From Ditylenchus dipsaci (lineage: Eukaryota > Nematoda > Chromadorea > Rhabditida > Anguinidae), in assembly GCA_004194705.1 (NCBI GenBank), contig SADC01000855.1, positions 62,001 through 126,000 of the forward strand: a DNA stretch of 64,000 nt, in the 5' to 3' direction. The notes under the pieces are model-generated. The model had not been told where the DNA came from. It saw nothing but the letters and a program-made list of their open reading frames with translations, and searched no databases. Shown here in pieces: positions 1-11,769 of this stretch (positions are counted from its first letter, which is position 1; the number at the start of each line of letters is the position of its first letter). The position numbers were made by a program, and so were the translations under genes.

Positions 1-240
1 GAGTGATAAGTGGCCCTATCATTCCCTTCGCCTCAATACAGCCCTTATTCCCTTTAAAATTCAAAAGGCGCCAAATTAAATTTTTGAAATTTGGCTAAAA
101 AACCATTATACCACCCCCCCCCCCTGTGGTTCGAATTTTTTTTCTCAGAACCGAAAAACAGCCGGATTTCTCATGAAATCGGGTCGAGAAACACGAATAT
201 GAGGTTATCTTCTCCATCTGACCACTCTCCGTGGGGGATT
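1..240 (+). repeat. Composite foldback arm (poly-C module)
   Basis: Contains the sentence-like module GTGGCCC..ATTCCCTTC..CAATACAGCCC..AAAAGGCGCC, a run of ten or more C, then AACAGCCGG and TCTCATGAAATCGGG. The same module recurs near 3185-3435, 34812-35030 and 55360-55605, and inverted near 2385-2620 and 54735-55000. In the fullest copy (54725-55605) it forms the two arms of a palindrome around a hairpin core, so this is one arm of such an element cut by the window edge. Confidence 0.7.
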
Positions 241-429
241 GTAAAGTCAAGCCGTTAAAATTTTCTGCTGGCCGAGCCGAACTACCGAACTGTGACGAAA
301 ACTTCCGGCGTTCCGTATCAAACCATCAACCGAAATGCATTCGTCGAAATGCCGAAATCGGCATGCCGAGCCGACAATTCTATCAACGACCAAATATCAC
401 CATTGAGCTACCGTGGTTATAATAGCGCT

Positions 430-776
430 AAAGGAATATGGTCACCTGTTAAAAAATTTGTCTTCGCCAATTAATTTTTTTCCTAATCATCAAACTTCTG
501 TGCGAATTTTTCAATTTGGTTTCTAACAAAACGTTGCCTAAAATTAAATCCTAGGCCTTGTTTTGTTAGAAACCAAGTTGAACAATTCAACCCTAGTATA
601 GAACAACCGGGTTGTTATAACTTTTCATAAACTCCATAAACTTTTCCTTTTAAAATTTAAGGAAACTTAAAGCTGGTATTCTATACTAGCGCCAAAAATT
701 CGTACAGAAGTTCAATGATTCGGAAAAATTTTAAATTGGCGGGGACAAATTTTGTAACAGGCGACCATGCCCTTTA
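430..776. mobile_element. MITE of the TTAA group
   Basis: The inverted ends include AAACTTCTGTGCGAATTTTT and the mirrored AATTCGTACAGAAGTTCAATG. The interior TTTTGTTAGAAACCAAGTTG is also seen at 22968-23218 and near 49895-50020. The right end CATGCCCTTTAAA abuts a TTAA-like target. No coding capacity is seen. Confidence 0.6.
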
Positions 777-794
777 AATACAGTTTCATATTTA

Positions 795-1035
795 CCGTAA
801 ATGTTGTAATAGAGCCATCATACCCCCCCCCCCGTTGACTTCAAAGATTTGTATATCAGAGCACAGTAGATATTTTGCAAATCTGTTTTTTGCTTTTTTT
901 AACTTCCTTGAGCTCTACTGATTTAACTTTTTGAATTTCGGTTGAGCACCCAAAAATATCGACATCGACCTCTAATTTTTCCGATTTTCGGGGGATCAAA
1001 AAATAGATCCCCCGGCTCTATTAGAACATTTACGG
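795..1035. mobile_element. TA-flanked MITE with CCGTAA..TTACGG ends
   Basis: Bounded by TA at 793-794 and 1036-1037. The ends are CCGTAAATGT and ACATTTACGG, with interior text about unit 'ATAGAGCC', TTGAGCACCCAAAAAT and TTTTCCGATTTT. The same body recurs at 24403-24644, 36674-36931, 43160-43600, 55772-56102, 56986-57130, 57592-57848 and 61629-61792. Two of those copies give empty-site proof of the TA duplication. Confidence 0.7.
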
Positions 1036-1198
1036 TATTTCTGAGAGGGGGAAGCGCCCAACCTGCCGTAGGCGAAAATCCGGAATTTTCGAATTAAGTT
1101 CAATTATTTCAACCGATTTCAAATAGAAAATTCCAGATTTCCGCCTACCACCGCCCAACTAACCACCTTAGATTATTATACACCAGTTGGTCATTCAG

Positions 1199-4100
1199 GT
1201 TCCGAAGGAGCACCCACACCCATCCCTGGGCAATACCCTCAACAATCAGTCCACTTCAACGGCAACCAGCAGCAAATGGCTGGACCAGGTGGAGCTAGGC
1301 CAGGTAGTAGCAGCACAACCGCCACTTCCAATGGCTCTGGAGGTGGTCAAACGACTATAGTGGGCCTGGAGGCGTGTTCATCTCCATGCCTCCCAAACGT
1401 CTCGACATCCACACTGAACACAAAAAGGTGGTCCAAGCAATGGCTATGCCCCAATCCGGGTTGGATATTAGGAATAGGACCTGGCTGAAAATACCTATTC
1501 CCATGTCCTTTCTGGGTCTGTTGATATTTTTGGCAATTTTTGACATTTTTAGTCAGTGTTTGCTGTTTTAGGTAGTGCTCTTATTGATTGGTTGATGGAG
1601 CACGTGGATGGTTTGAGAGACAGGAAAGACGGCAGGAAATATGCATCCGAACTTCTCAAAGAAAAACTGATTGCCCATGTGGTCAACAAAATCACTTTCA
1701 CTGAACAATGCTACTATGTCTTTGGAGAGGAGTGTGCAGGTATAGCTTTAGTTTGAGAATCTCGGAACAATTGATTTTGGAAAACATTATGGGAATGAAA
1801 CTGTCGAGTCTACGTCAGCACTCGAATTCGCAGCTAGGTCCGACTTCTTCTTTTATCGCGATTTTAGAAGACTTTTACCATTCCTGTTTAATAGTCAGAA
1901 TCGAAGTAGTGGCTTATCGAGAGTGTAGCTTATACAGAATCTAAACTTACCTCAACCCCATCAGCTGTAGATTGTAGAGAATTTATTCCAATTTATTCAC
2001 CACCAATTTTACAATTTTAATGCAATTTTTTGTTATTACCCCATTCTAGGTAAAATTAAAAGTAGACCTAGGTTATAAATATCATATTTTCAACTTTTCA
2101 TTCAAGGTCCCGTGAAAGTCTAGACTTTACGTCAAATATAAGGCCGAAAGTCACATGAAAAATATTTTTGCATAAGCTCGGGTTTGCATTTTCCCACATA
2201 AATGTATCCCCGCATCTCGTCTACGTATTTTCAGAAGCTTTTTACAAAGTTGAAGACTAGTGAAAACTAGAAGCCATTATGAGTTTTGATCTGACTTTTC
2301 TTGTCAAATTTTGGGAGTTTCTTTAATTCCCGCAAAAATTTGTGGTCGGAGTACACATTGTGTGTCGCCCGAAAACGCCCAAAATCATCTCAATCGTGCT
2401 TTTTTTTCATCTTTAACGTACAGAAAACATGTTTTTAGGACTGGGAAAGCACTTTTTCTCGAGAAAAAAAAATTCAGGAAAATTTTTTGCCTTGGTCGCC
2501 TAAAGCAAAAAATGTGAAAAATAACCAAAAAAAATTTTTTTGAATTGGCGCCAAACATTTTTAAAGGAATAAGGGCTGTATAGGGAGAGGAAGGAATAAA
2601 AGAAGCCACTTTCAAAGAAAAACGTTAAAAAGTAAATGTTTCTGTTAAGTGGACTGTCTCACCGTGTTTTCAACATGGGACGTGGCAAAAATAGACTCTA
2701 TATGTATTTTTGATCAAGAGTACTTCTCGGAATCATGTCTAAGGTAAGTGAGTGCGCGCATCTCTAACTCTCAAGCCCTCTTCGGGGACGCAGGGGTTTG
2801 GGACTTGGAGTTGAGATGCGCACACCCACATACCTTAGACACAAATCACTCGAAAGTGACTCTGGATGCATAAAACATGTATGCATACCAGAGTTTTTTT
2901 ATGCGGTAGGCCCCAGTATTCAAAACTATGTTCAAAATCTTTGCTTTTTCACCGAATAGCATTTCCTCTCGTTAACAAGGCCGAGACAGAGGCCCAGCAT
3001 CCAAAAATTTAGTCTACCACTCGAAAAGTGCTAGGCCTAGGTGCAAACCGGAGGGTCCACTCCGCTGATCGGTTTAATCCATTGAAAGTATTCATACTTC
3101 TGTCTGCACCATGAGTTCCTGGGGTCTTTAGTGCCCTTAGGGCTTAGAGAATTAATACTCTAAAAACCCGAACCATCTCGAAAAGTGGCCCCTGTATTAT
3201 TCCCTTCCCTCCCAATACAGCCCTTAATCCCTTTAAAATTCAAAAGGCGCCAAATTAAATTTTGAAATTTTGGCTAAAAACCATGATACCACCCCCCCCC
3301 CTGTGGTTCAATAATTTTTTTTCTCAGAATCAAAAAAACAGCCGGCTTTGTCATGAAATCGGGGTCGAGAAACACGAATACGAAGCTATCTCTTCCATCC
3401 GAGCACTTTGCGTTAGGGGGATTCTATACTGCAACCTCTAAGGTAAGTGAGTTCGCGCATCTCTAACCTAGAAAAACATATATTGGTATATTCTGGCTGT
3501 CTTACCATGTTTTTAACTGAGCCGTGGCAAAAAGAGCCTCTATATGCATTTTATGATCGAGAGTACTTCTCGGAATCATGTCTAAGGTAAATGAGTGCGC
3601 GCATCTCTAACTCTCAAGCCCCAGCGCCCCCTTCGGGGCACAGGGTGCTTGGGGCTTGGAGTTGAGATGCGCACACCCACATACCTTAGACACAAATCAC
3701 TCGAAAGTGACTCTGGATGTATGAAAAAGCATGCATACCAGAGTTTATTTATGCGGTAGGCCCCAGTATTCAAAACTACGTCCAACATCTTCTTGTAAGT
3801 GGGCCCTGAGTGATAAGTGGCCCCTTTATTACCTTCCCCTCCCTATACAGCACTTATTCCTTTAAAAATGTTTGTCTCTCACTGAGCTCTTTGAATAGAA
3901 AACATTTCTGAAGGCTCTCTTGTCAAACAAAAAAATTACAAACTGACCGAATTACATTAATATGTGCAATTTTTTGACCTAAGGTATAATTTTTTTTTAT
4001 CACAACTGTAAATTTTGCAATAAGCAGTAAAAAAACCATTTCTCTTTAGAATTCGTTCGCCTGAGGACAACAAGTGATGAAGGCAGCAATGCTTCTCTGG

Positions 4101-4814
4101 TCAACACCACACAGTTGCGCAGCAGCAGCAACTACAACAACAGCAGCAATTAATGATGATGATGCAGCAGCAACAACTAACAGCAGGGCAGCAACACCAA
4201 CACCATCAAATGGCCTCTTCTAGTGGATGGCCGGCGGGACAACAGCAACAGATGCATCTTCCCCACCAGCAGCACATCGCTCATTCCATGGTTAGTTAAG
4301 CATATTCACAATTAGTATAGTTAATTAATATTCCAAACAATTTAGGTGAGTGAGCACTACGCATCCATGCCACCCATGTCATCGCCCTACCCTGGCCAGG
4401 CCCAGATAAACACGGCTGGAGCCAATGCCTTCCTCCAACAACAACACCTTCAGCAACAACAGCAGAGAGCTGTAGGCGGACCCGATATAGCCAACAGTCA
4501 GGCCAGCAATAACTCCAACGAAGGCAACTCCAGTTCAGGTGGTGGATCCTCCGAACACAGGAGAAAGTAAGCTACTTTTGGTTCTCATCAAACATACTGA
4601 GTAAAATTTTTGCAGAGCCGTCCTGCCACCAGCCCCTTCTATCTCATCCTCAGTGCCAGTCCATTCCACCCAACAGTACTTTTCCAGTCAGAGGATGGGT
4701 CCAGGGCAAATAATGTTGGAGGAAAGAGCGGGAGGAGGCCAGCAGGGACGCAACTCATTCCGTGTAGCCTGCAATAATTATCCCGTTGAAGAATTCTTTG
4801 TAGACCATTTATAA
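1199..4814 (+). CDS. dsh: Dishevelled, 3' portion (DEP domain to C terminus)
   Basis: Cytoplasmic Wnt-pathway scaffold that links Frizzled to beta-catenin and planar-polarity signalling. Five exons are visible: 1199-1515, 1572-1739, 4050-4290, 4346-4566 and 4616-4814, all with GT-AG introns (56 nt, 2.3 kb, 55 nt, 49 nt). Exons 1-2 encode the DEP domain: [37 protein letters not shown] and the diagnostic [15 protein letters not shown]. Exon 3 is glutamine/histidine-rich. The last exon ends in [13 protein letters not shown], the conserved Dishevelled C terminus. The DIX and PDZ exons must lie upstream of the window. Two frame breaks interrupt the coding sequence, near 1342-1347 and near 4110-4125; each needs one added base. 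The second reading frame then runs through the Gln-rich stretch to the 4290 donor. An AATAAA lies 57 nt after the stop. Family identity is seen directly; the frame breaks could be assembly errors or real lesions. Confidence 0.93.
2385..3435. repeat. Foldback composite inside dishevelled intron
   Basis: Inverted poly-C-type module (2385-2620), hairpin core (about 2700-2940: TCTAAGGTAAGTGAGTGCGC then GAGATGCGCACACCCACATA), a spacer with a partial inverted repeat, and the direct module (3185-3435). It lies in the 2.3-kb dishevelled intron 1740-4049. Confidence 0.7.
3545..3870. repeat. Second hairpin-core repeat in dishevelled intron
   Basis: Near-identical hairpin core (3570-3690) with GGGGCACAGG loop region, followed by AGTCACTCGAAAGTGACTCT-type palindromes, a GCATGCATACCAGAG box, and a truncated poly-C-family module at 3805-3870. 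The remaining intron sequence up to 4049 shows no other feature. Confidence 0.7.
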
Positions 4815-4870
4815 TGATAAAAATTTAACTGGTTTACTAATTAATAATTTTTATTGATGCCTTAACATAT

Positions 4871-4876
4871 AATAAA
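4871..4876 (+). terminator. Poly(A) signal of dishevelled
   Basis: AATAAA 57 nt downstream of the TAA stop at 4812-4814, in an AT-rich stretch. Confidence 0.6.
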
Positions 4877-4879
4877 GAT

Positions 4880-5400
4880 CTATACTAATGCGATAGACAT
4901 GACAATTACCAAGTTTCAACTGACCAAACTTGATATAAAGCTTAGGAGCACCAATTGACTGACATCCGGTCCACTACACATTTGTGTTACGTGAAGAAAT
5001 CCTATCGAGCACAAAATACTATCGGAGACAAAATGCTCTCGTCCATAAACTTTTTCGCAATTTTGTAGTTGGAAGATATGTTTAAAGCTCATTAGCAGCA
5101 GACCATTGTTTGGAAATTTTACCTACACCGTTTTGAACAAAATCTGACGCGGGGAGGGGGCACGTGTGAAAGTACTATTTCGTCCCGGCCCCTGGCTAAG
5201 CCACTGGGCGGAGGACACATCTTTTATTGCGAAAATATATATCGAATTATTTTTGTTTGCGATTAAAAAATCTTCAAAATTAAGAACATCCACACGGCTT
5301 TTCAAAACGCCGAAAATGTTACCTTTAGCTTTTTAGACGTGTTTGCATAGCTCAGAAGCGGGTAGCTGATGGGGAATAACAGAATTTTACATAAGGTTCA
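4880..5400. other. Intergenic, nothing recognised
   Basis: About 500 bp after the dishevelled poly(A) signal with only short scattered open frames, no splice-consistent coding segment and no inverted repeat that I can see. Confidence 0.4.
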
Positions 5401-5565
5401 TTCATACTTCGCCGAAACACCGGAACAGAACACGTGTTTCGCCAGAACACTAACCGAAACATTCATGTTCTGCCTGAACAAAAATGTTTCGGTCAGTGTT
5501 TCGGCAAAACATGAAGTTGTTTCAGTCGAAGTGTTCTGTCGGAACTGGGGTTTCGGAAAAATTAG
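5400..5565. repeat. Degenerate GTTTCGG/GTTCTG tandem-inverted repeats
   Basis: Short units such as CGAAACA, TGTTTCGG and TGTTCTG alternate in both orientations over about 160 bp, as in subterminal repeats of a DNA transposon. Short open frames across it are compositional. Confidence 0.5.
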
Positions 5566-5737
5566 TTTAGGTGGCTAATTTTGGATTTTGTGGAGGTATA
5601 CGTCGTCATGCGATCGCAATAGAGCGTAAAAGCAACGAATCAATGCAAAAAGGCTTTATTTAGCCAACTGTTAAAGCGGAATGACAGTCGCCAGTGAAGA
5701 TAATAAAATTTGATAAAAAATAGGCAAAGCAAATTAA

Positions 5738-5806
5738 GCGCCTGTGGTGGGACTCGAACCTATCTTTTATTGGCTCCAGTGCAGTACTATTGAGCTATCG
5801 GGAATT
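5738..5806 (-). repeat. tRNA-like sequence (SINE head or tRNA pseudogene)
   Basis: On the minus strand the order is GATAGCTCAATAGT (A-box-like), a degenerate anticodon region, then GGTTCGAGTCC, a perfect B box, and complementary CCACCACAGG. Stem pairing in the middle is poor. The same B-box type recurs at 17381-17452, 24121-24150, 47325-47400 and 48360-48690, which favours tRNA-derived SINEs over functional tRNA genes. Confidence 0.5.
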
Positions 5807-6174
5807 TTAGTTATTAGGTATCCATTCAACTAAAGATATATTTATCCAATTAGCTCACCTAAGCATTGGGTAGCACTTCCACCTAAGTAGCGATAGTTAG
5901 GCAATGCCCTTCTACTAACGCGTGAGCAGCTTTACATAGATTCAACAACCTGGTGTATCTGAATACCTTACAGGGTACGAAACTACTCCAGCACTGTAAT
6001 TTCTAATCCAGTAAAGTCGCTGTCTTCGCATTATCAAACCGTCTTCAGGACACGATTCTAGATAGGGTACATTGATTTTTAATTACTTTCAGCTAAATCC
6101 GAAATTTCGGGTTCTGGAAGTCGATATCCGTTCAGGGGAGGTATTAGGTAATTCCCATTCCTACTGAGACTTAC

Positions 6175-7004
6175 GGTTATGGTCTTATATTCCGCCGTAT
6201 ATATTCCGGCGACATATATTCCGCCACATATATTCCGCCACATGCATTTCGCAGCAATTTACATTCGCGCAACCCAGCAAAGTAGACAAAATTTCCGTTA
6301 AATTTCGAATTTGCAGCAGTGTTTCAAAGCTCATAGGCATAGAGTCATATGCATAGTTTTAAGTAGTGAAATAGTGAAAGACAGAGCCATAGGCATAATT
6401 TTCGGTTTCGTCAGGCAATTTTAGGTCAGGAACACTTTAAGGCCATCCGGGTAGATAACTACCTGCCCCAGGGATACCTATCCAAGGTTTTCCGCTCCGG
6501 ATGGGGGAAAGTTGATTTCGGTACTAACAAACCCGACTCCCTATACAATTTCAAATCACAGAGGTTAGTTTAATAATAGTTAATTTTAAAATAAATTTTA
6601 ATTTTTCAGGCCATCAAGGTGGATATCCACCGGACCAGGAGGGGCCTAATCCAAGTATTGGGTGGGGATGGCTAAAATCCCAATTTTGGTAGAGCCTGGT
6701 TTGAACTTAAGCAAAACCTGGTATGTACTTATCAGGACCTTAGAAACGTGGGTAGTTCTCCCTCCTTCATTTGGATGTCCAGCTAGACGGCTTAAGTACG
6801 CTGCGAAAATTTGGCGACAGAAAGCTCATTTATTATCTTCATCAATGAACTTAAGACAAAGTTTTACGCAAAATAGGCGGTTAAGATGCACGCACACGCA
6901 TACCTAGACATGAATCATGCATGTCGCGGAATATATGTTGGCAGAATATATGTTGGCGGAATATGTGTTGCGGAATATATGCGGCGGAATATATAACCAT
7001 AACC
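6175..7004. mobile_element. Non-autonomous DNA transposon with repeated ATATATTCCGCC ends
   Basis: The left end GGTTATGGTCTTATATTCCG and the right end CGGAATATATAACCATAACC are inverted. Each carries three or four copies of ATATATTCCGCC (6187-6250 and 6933-6995). The 830-bp interior has no transposase. Repeated subterminal motifs suggest transposase binding sites (inference). Confidence 0.75.
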
Positions 7005-7257
7005 TGACTTACTGCTCCAACAGACCTTTATTGGTCATGTAAAAACATTTATGACTATTATTCAAAGAAAAAATGTCTGCTAGCACAAGGAGTTGAGCCT
7101 GTAACCTCAAAAATTAGGGAGTGAATTTACCGCCGCCGCCATTTTGGGTAAGCATCACGAACATATCTATTCGGACGCCCACATTACTGGTGAACAGATT
7201 GCGGTGCAAAGATTACGCAAAACCGATTCCGCAGTATTTGGCCTCAAGTTGGTAGTA

Positions 7258-7683
7258 CAGTCCACTCTCGATATAGTGTAGCCCCAAAAGTTCGTTCCCG
7301 CCTTGGGTCCGACACTTTTTTTACCTCGATTTTTGAAGTCTTTTGCCAAATATGATTCGTCAGTCTAGTGCGAAATATCGCAGGGATTCCGATTTTGCCA
7401 GTCGTTTTTGTAAAGGGCAAAAGTTTTGCCGAAAAGACCCGCGCCTCTCGATATAGTGTAGTGGTTTTTTCAAAATAAGGCTACACTATATCGAGAGGCG
7501 CGGGTCTTTTCGGTAAAACTTTTGCCCTTTACAAAAACGACTGGCAAAATCGGAATCCCTGCGATATTTCGCACTAGACTGACGAATCATATTTGGCAAA
7601 AGACTTCAAAAATCGAGGTAAAAAAAGTGTCGGACCCAAGGCGGAACGAACTTTTGGGGCTACACTATATCGAGAGTTGACTG
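7258..7683. mobile_element. Pogo/Tigger-like palindromic MITE
   Basis: Nearly perfect palindrome with arms of about 200 bp and a loop of about 20 bp near 7465. The ends are CAGTCCACTCTCGATATAGT and the mirrored TATCGAGAGTTGACTG, flanked by TA on the left. The same terminal text is at 54128-54297. Short open frames inside are incidental. Confidence 0.8.
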
Positions 7684-7924
7684 TTATACCGTCGAATTTA
7701 GGATCCTCTTTGGATGCGCCACAACTGAATACGTAGGATCGGCCCTAAGTAGCAATCAACTGTGGCATTTGTTTACCGGAGAATTAGTTGGTCTGATGAG
7801 CTTTGCACATCGAAAAGATACGTCGCACCGGAATCCATGTTGGTATTGTCACGATCTAGGAAATTTCTTGTCTTCTTCTTCTTCACGTCTGTCGGCGGAC
7901 CACCCTCGCCTTGGTCAAGGTTGA

Positions 7925-8125
7925 AGTATGAGAATGAGAATCACCAGAATGAGAATGAGAAAGTGTTCAACATGAGAATGAGAAGCAGAAATTTTCAAAA
8001 TGAGAATGAGAAGCATAACGCTTCTCATTCTCATGTTGACCATTTTCTCATTCTCATGTTACTTTCATTTCTGCTTCTCATTCTCATGTTGACTATTTTC
8101 TCATTCTCATGTTACTCACAGATGA
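7925..8125. repeat. Palindromic GAGAAT microsatellite
   Basis: GAGAATGAGAA repeats on one side and TTCTCATTCTCA repeats on the other form a long imperfect hairpin. The 135-residue open frame across it is low complexity and is not treated as a gene. Confidence 0.7.
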
Positions 8126-8659
8126 CCATACATTTAACTTATTTAGGCTCGAACCGCAGTAAGGGATGAATTTTCACACGAATTCTTTATTTTCAGAGAA
8201 CTTGGGCATGTGTACTGTAGAAAAGCACAAACGTCGAACTCTGTGTACGGTCTACGAAAATTTCATCGAAGTACCAGCAAGTCACAGTCAAGCCACATTC
8301 AAATGAAGATTCTATTTGCGGATGCTAAAAGAGATTTTTCACTCAAAAATGGCCACAACTTTTTTCATTATTCAAAAATCCGTGTTTTGACGTTATGTTG
8401 ACTGCGTCCAAATTTGGACGCAGTTAACATAGCCTATAATGCCAATTTTTTGACCAAAATTTGACATTTTGTAGTGGCGAAACGCCGTTTTGTAGAGTAT
8501 TTTTTTTTGGGTTTTGGTAAAATTGAGCTTTGGTAAAATCAGTTATCTCCCAATACTCAAAATTACCATACCAAACTTATTTTATATCATCATCTTTAGC
8601 ATGCCCGAATCAGTCCAGAAAACAGGTTTTGGAACATGAAAAACGTAAAATTTTTTTGG

Positions 8660-9350
8660 CGCTACTTGGATATACCCCCCCCCAAATCAACTATTTTCAA
8701 AGTGTTTCCAAACACCCTATATCGACCTAAAATGGCCTCAAAAGTTCAAAAAGGCATTTTTTCGAGTTCTGGTCAATAAAAAACTGAGTTTTGGGACCAC
8801 CCAAAATCACCCATTTTGACCATTTTTAAAGGATTTAGGTGTGTAATTGGGTGGAAATGGACCAAAAATGGGCCAATTTAGTGTGAAAAAGAAGATGTTG
8901 AACATAATTTTGAATACTGGGGCCTACCGCATAAATAAACACTGGTATGCATGCTTTTCATACATCCAGAGTCACATTCGAGTGATTTGTGTCTAAGGTA
9001 TGTGGGTGTGCGCATCTCAACGCCAAGCCCCCAAACCCCCTGCGTCCCCGAAGAGGGCTTGAGAGTTAGAGATGCGCGCACTCACTTACCTTAGACATAA
9101 TTCGAGCAAGACTCTTGGAACAAAAATGCATTTAGAGACTATTTTTGCCCAGCTCCTGTGACCAAAACATGATAAAACAGCTAAAAAGTCAAAATTTAAA
9201 AATGCCCATAACTCAATTTTTTTATCGACCAGAACTTAAAAATAATGTCTTTTTTGAACTTCTGAGTCCATTTTAGGTCGATATAGGGTGTTTGGAAACA
9301 CTTTTAAAAAAAGTTGATTTGAAGGTATATCCAAGTAGGGTCAATTTTTT
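8660..9350. repeat. Foldback element with hairpin core
   Basis: Outer arms match in inverse orientation (TTTCCAAACACCCTATATCG at left; CGATATAGGGTGTTTGGAAA at right, about 8700 and 9290). The centre (about 8890-9165) is the reverse-oriented hairpin core, including GAGATGCGCGCACTCACTTA. Confidence 0.75.
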
Positions 9351-9507
9351 GCTCCAAGTGGACGACCACTTGGTTTTGTTGCACTTGGATCGAAAGTAAG
9401 GAAATAAAGTTGCTTATAGCCCGCTAAATTTTGAAGTCAAATAACTGTTGTCTCTATTTTCTGAGCAGGGTAAGAATCATGGATGTCAAAAGCGATAAAA
9501 ACGTACA

Positions 9508-9585
9508 CACTCATTTGATCACAACTCATTTGATCCTACCTCATTCGATCCCACCTCATTTGATCCCACCTCATTTAATCCCAAT
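9508..9585 (+). repeat. Short tandem repeat, about 16-bp unit
   Basis: Five near copies of CTCATTTGATCCCACC. Confidence 0.75.
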
Positions 9586-10019
9586 TTCAAAAATTTGTAT
9601 TTCAAAGTTTTTGAAAGCATGGTTGTCTTTTCTTAAGTTTTATTTGGTAGAAAAATCTTTGTTATTGTTTTGGTTTTAGCAATATCAGCAAGGTGATGCC
9701 TTGCTGATCAGTGTGCCTAACGAAGGTGAAAACTTGTCGGATCAACCATCTGTTCAGGTAAAGAACCTTTGTTAATTTTTTTTCTCTTATGTTGGTATGT
9801 CAGGGATTTTGTCTCTAACAAGTCGAGGAAAGCAGTGCCTGATCGCAGGTGGCTAAGAATTTGTGAAAAGCAGGGGTAGTAAGTAACGGAACAATTCAAA
9901 ACTGGCGCTGCATCAAGATGAGTAAGTGCAGGGGTACGGCAAAAACTTTCTTTGGGTCAGGCGACGGTCTTCGCCCACTCAATTATCAAATATGTATAGA
10001 GAGTCTTAATGCCAATATG

Positions 10020-10182
10020 TGTTGTGTTCTTGAGAGCTGAGAGAGATAGCAGAGCGAACTAACAAGATAGTTTTATAACGGAAACGGAATGATTACAACT
10101 GATAGCAGAGCGACACGAGTCAACAGATGACTCGATGTCGTGTCGAGACAATAACAGATACGAATAATACTTCCACACAACA
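10020..10182 (-). repeat. 3' LTR of the gag-protease element
   Basis: 163-bp terminal repeat TGTTGTGT..CACACAACA. Next to it, inside the element, is the purine-rich tract (on the minus strand) typical of second-strand priming. Confidence 0.9.
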
Positions 10183-10566
10183 TCTCCCTCTTAGCTAAAG
10201 ATCCCCATGAGATAGATGAAAGAAAGATTGAATTTAGATATGGAGATAGGTGCCCGGAACTAGACTACTTAAAGGCGAGCCAGACCAGAAGAGTGGGACA
10301 CCCTCCAAGCAACTAGAAACTAGACTACTTACAGGCGAGCCAGACCTTAGAGGAGTTGCTTGGGGATAAAGAGTTTTGATAATTTTCAGTCGAGAAAGAT
10401 GGGGACCTAGCAAGAGAAAAGACTTACAAGAGTGGATACAAAGATAGAACGATAGATGACTTGATTTCTTTACAGAGAGCCACATTCTTTATAGTCGTTT
10501 CATTGTATCCATATACTTACACTTGGTAGAATGTCGAGCACTTGTCTTGGTCGTCGAGGAAGAGAG

Positions 10567-11622
10567 TCAGGCGGAGATTAATTGAGCGGCTTCGGCATCG
10601 TATTGTGGACCACCAAGGGCTGCGAGGACGAGCAGAGAGATGAAGCGTTTTAGCCACAGAAGAGAGCGGCGAGGACTTATGAGAGAGAATTTCATTCGAG
10701 TCTGATCCACCAAGGGCTGTTGATGTCTGAAAGAGCGACGCAGCACTGGAACCACAGAAGAGCGCGGCAAAGTATGATTGAGAGAAGTTTCCACTTGACT
10801 TTGATCCATCAAAGGCTGTTGAGGTCGAGCAGAGCGACGCAGCACTGGAGCCACAGAAGAGCGCGGCAAAGAAAAGTTAAGAGGAGCTGCATTTGAGTTC
10901 GATCCACCAAGGGCTGTTGAGCAGCTTGAGAGATGTCGGCAAGGCTTGATTGAAGACAGGCTGAAGAATTTGAGCAGAGATACTTCTTTTTGAAGGTTGA
11001 TGACTTTCTTCGTTTCCTCCCTTCTTTTGGAATGAGTTGAGAGATGCGACATTTGGAATTTTTGCCGTAGAGACTTGCACTGGAGACTGTTTCTTAAGTT
11101 CGGCATTTGGCTTGTTCCTGTATGAGCGGAAAGATATTCAAAGAGATTGAGTTGTTCCAAAGATTGAAGAGCCTCAGAGAGAGAGATTGGCGTCGATTTC
11201 CATTTCATTGAGTTGCATTTGAGATGCTGAAAGACTGAGAGCGCCGATCGGAATAGAAGTTGCTGAATTTGAATTTCTGGAAAAATATGTGCATAGTTTA
11301 TAGTTGGATAAGAGGCCGTCAAAGGCTTGATTAAGTCGAAAACTTTAATCCATGGTCGTCCCACTAAATCGAATAAATGACCTCCCTGTATCACATAGGC
11401 TTTGAGTTGATGAACTTGATCATTGAACTTGACTTGGAGCTTGACCATGCCCAGAAGTTTGAAAGAGTGGCCAGTGAAACTCTTTCCTTTTCTTGTAGTA
11501 GGCTGGAGAGGCGGCTTTCCGATTCGATTCCAGGTTTGAGCTTTAAGAAGAGTCTCTTCGGCACCAGTATCCATGAGCAGACCGTCGCATCGCACGGAGT
11601 TGATGACGAGCGAGAGTCCCAT
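10567..11622 (-). CDS. Retropepsin-like protease fused to pol tail of LTR element
   Basis: 351-residue frame. Residues about 10-100 contain the aspartic-protease signature LLMDTGAEETLL and the later LVGRPWI (the ILGxxWL-type flap-end motif). After it there is no reverse transcriptase or integrase. The C-terminal third carries repeated blocks PRSSVAPVLRRSARPQQPL, SSVVPVLRRSFRHQQPL and a third degenerate one. RRSxRxxxP is common near the C terminus of Ty3/gypsy Pol, so I infer that RT-RNaseH-IN was deleted between protease and tail, and the tail then expanded in tandem. Confidence 0.8.
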   Translation of the reverse strand: MGLSLVINSVRCDGLLMDTGAEETLLKAQTWNRIGKPPLQPTTRKGKSFTGHSFKLLGMVKLQVKFNDQVHQLKAYVIQGGHLFDLVGRPWIKVFDLIKPLTASYPTINYAHIFPEIQIQQLLFRSALSVFQHLKCNSMKWKSTPISLSEALQSLEQLNLFEYLSAHTGTSQMPNLRNSLQCKSLRQKFQMSHLSTHSKRREETKKVINLQKEVSLLKFFSLSSIKPCRHLSSCSTALGGSNSNAAPLNFSLPRSSVAPVLRRSARPQQPLMDQSQVETSLNHTLPRSSVVPVLRRSFRHQQPLVDQTRMKFSLISPRRSLLWLKRFISLLVLAALGGPQYDAEAAQLISA

Positions 11623-11769
11623 GGCGGCACCTTGTCTGATTCAATAGGAGAGAATTTAGCCATACCTGTAAATATATCGTTTATGTAAATAGCGTTTGAA
11701 TTACGATTGAATTTGCTGGAGTTGAGTCTTTTGCAAGCTGACGTGATGTATCCCTTCAGATGACAGTTA

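Noticed and set aside
231..474. Two overlapping open frames near the window start
   Set aside because: They overlap repeat modules, have no splice context or family resemblance, and lie upstream of the dishevelled exons in intron-like DNA.
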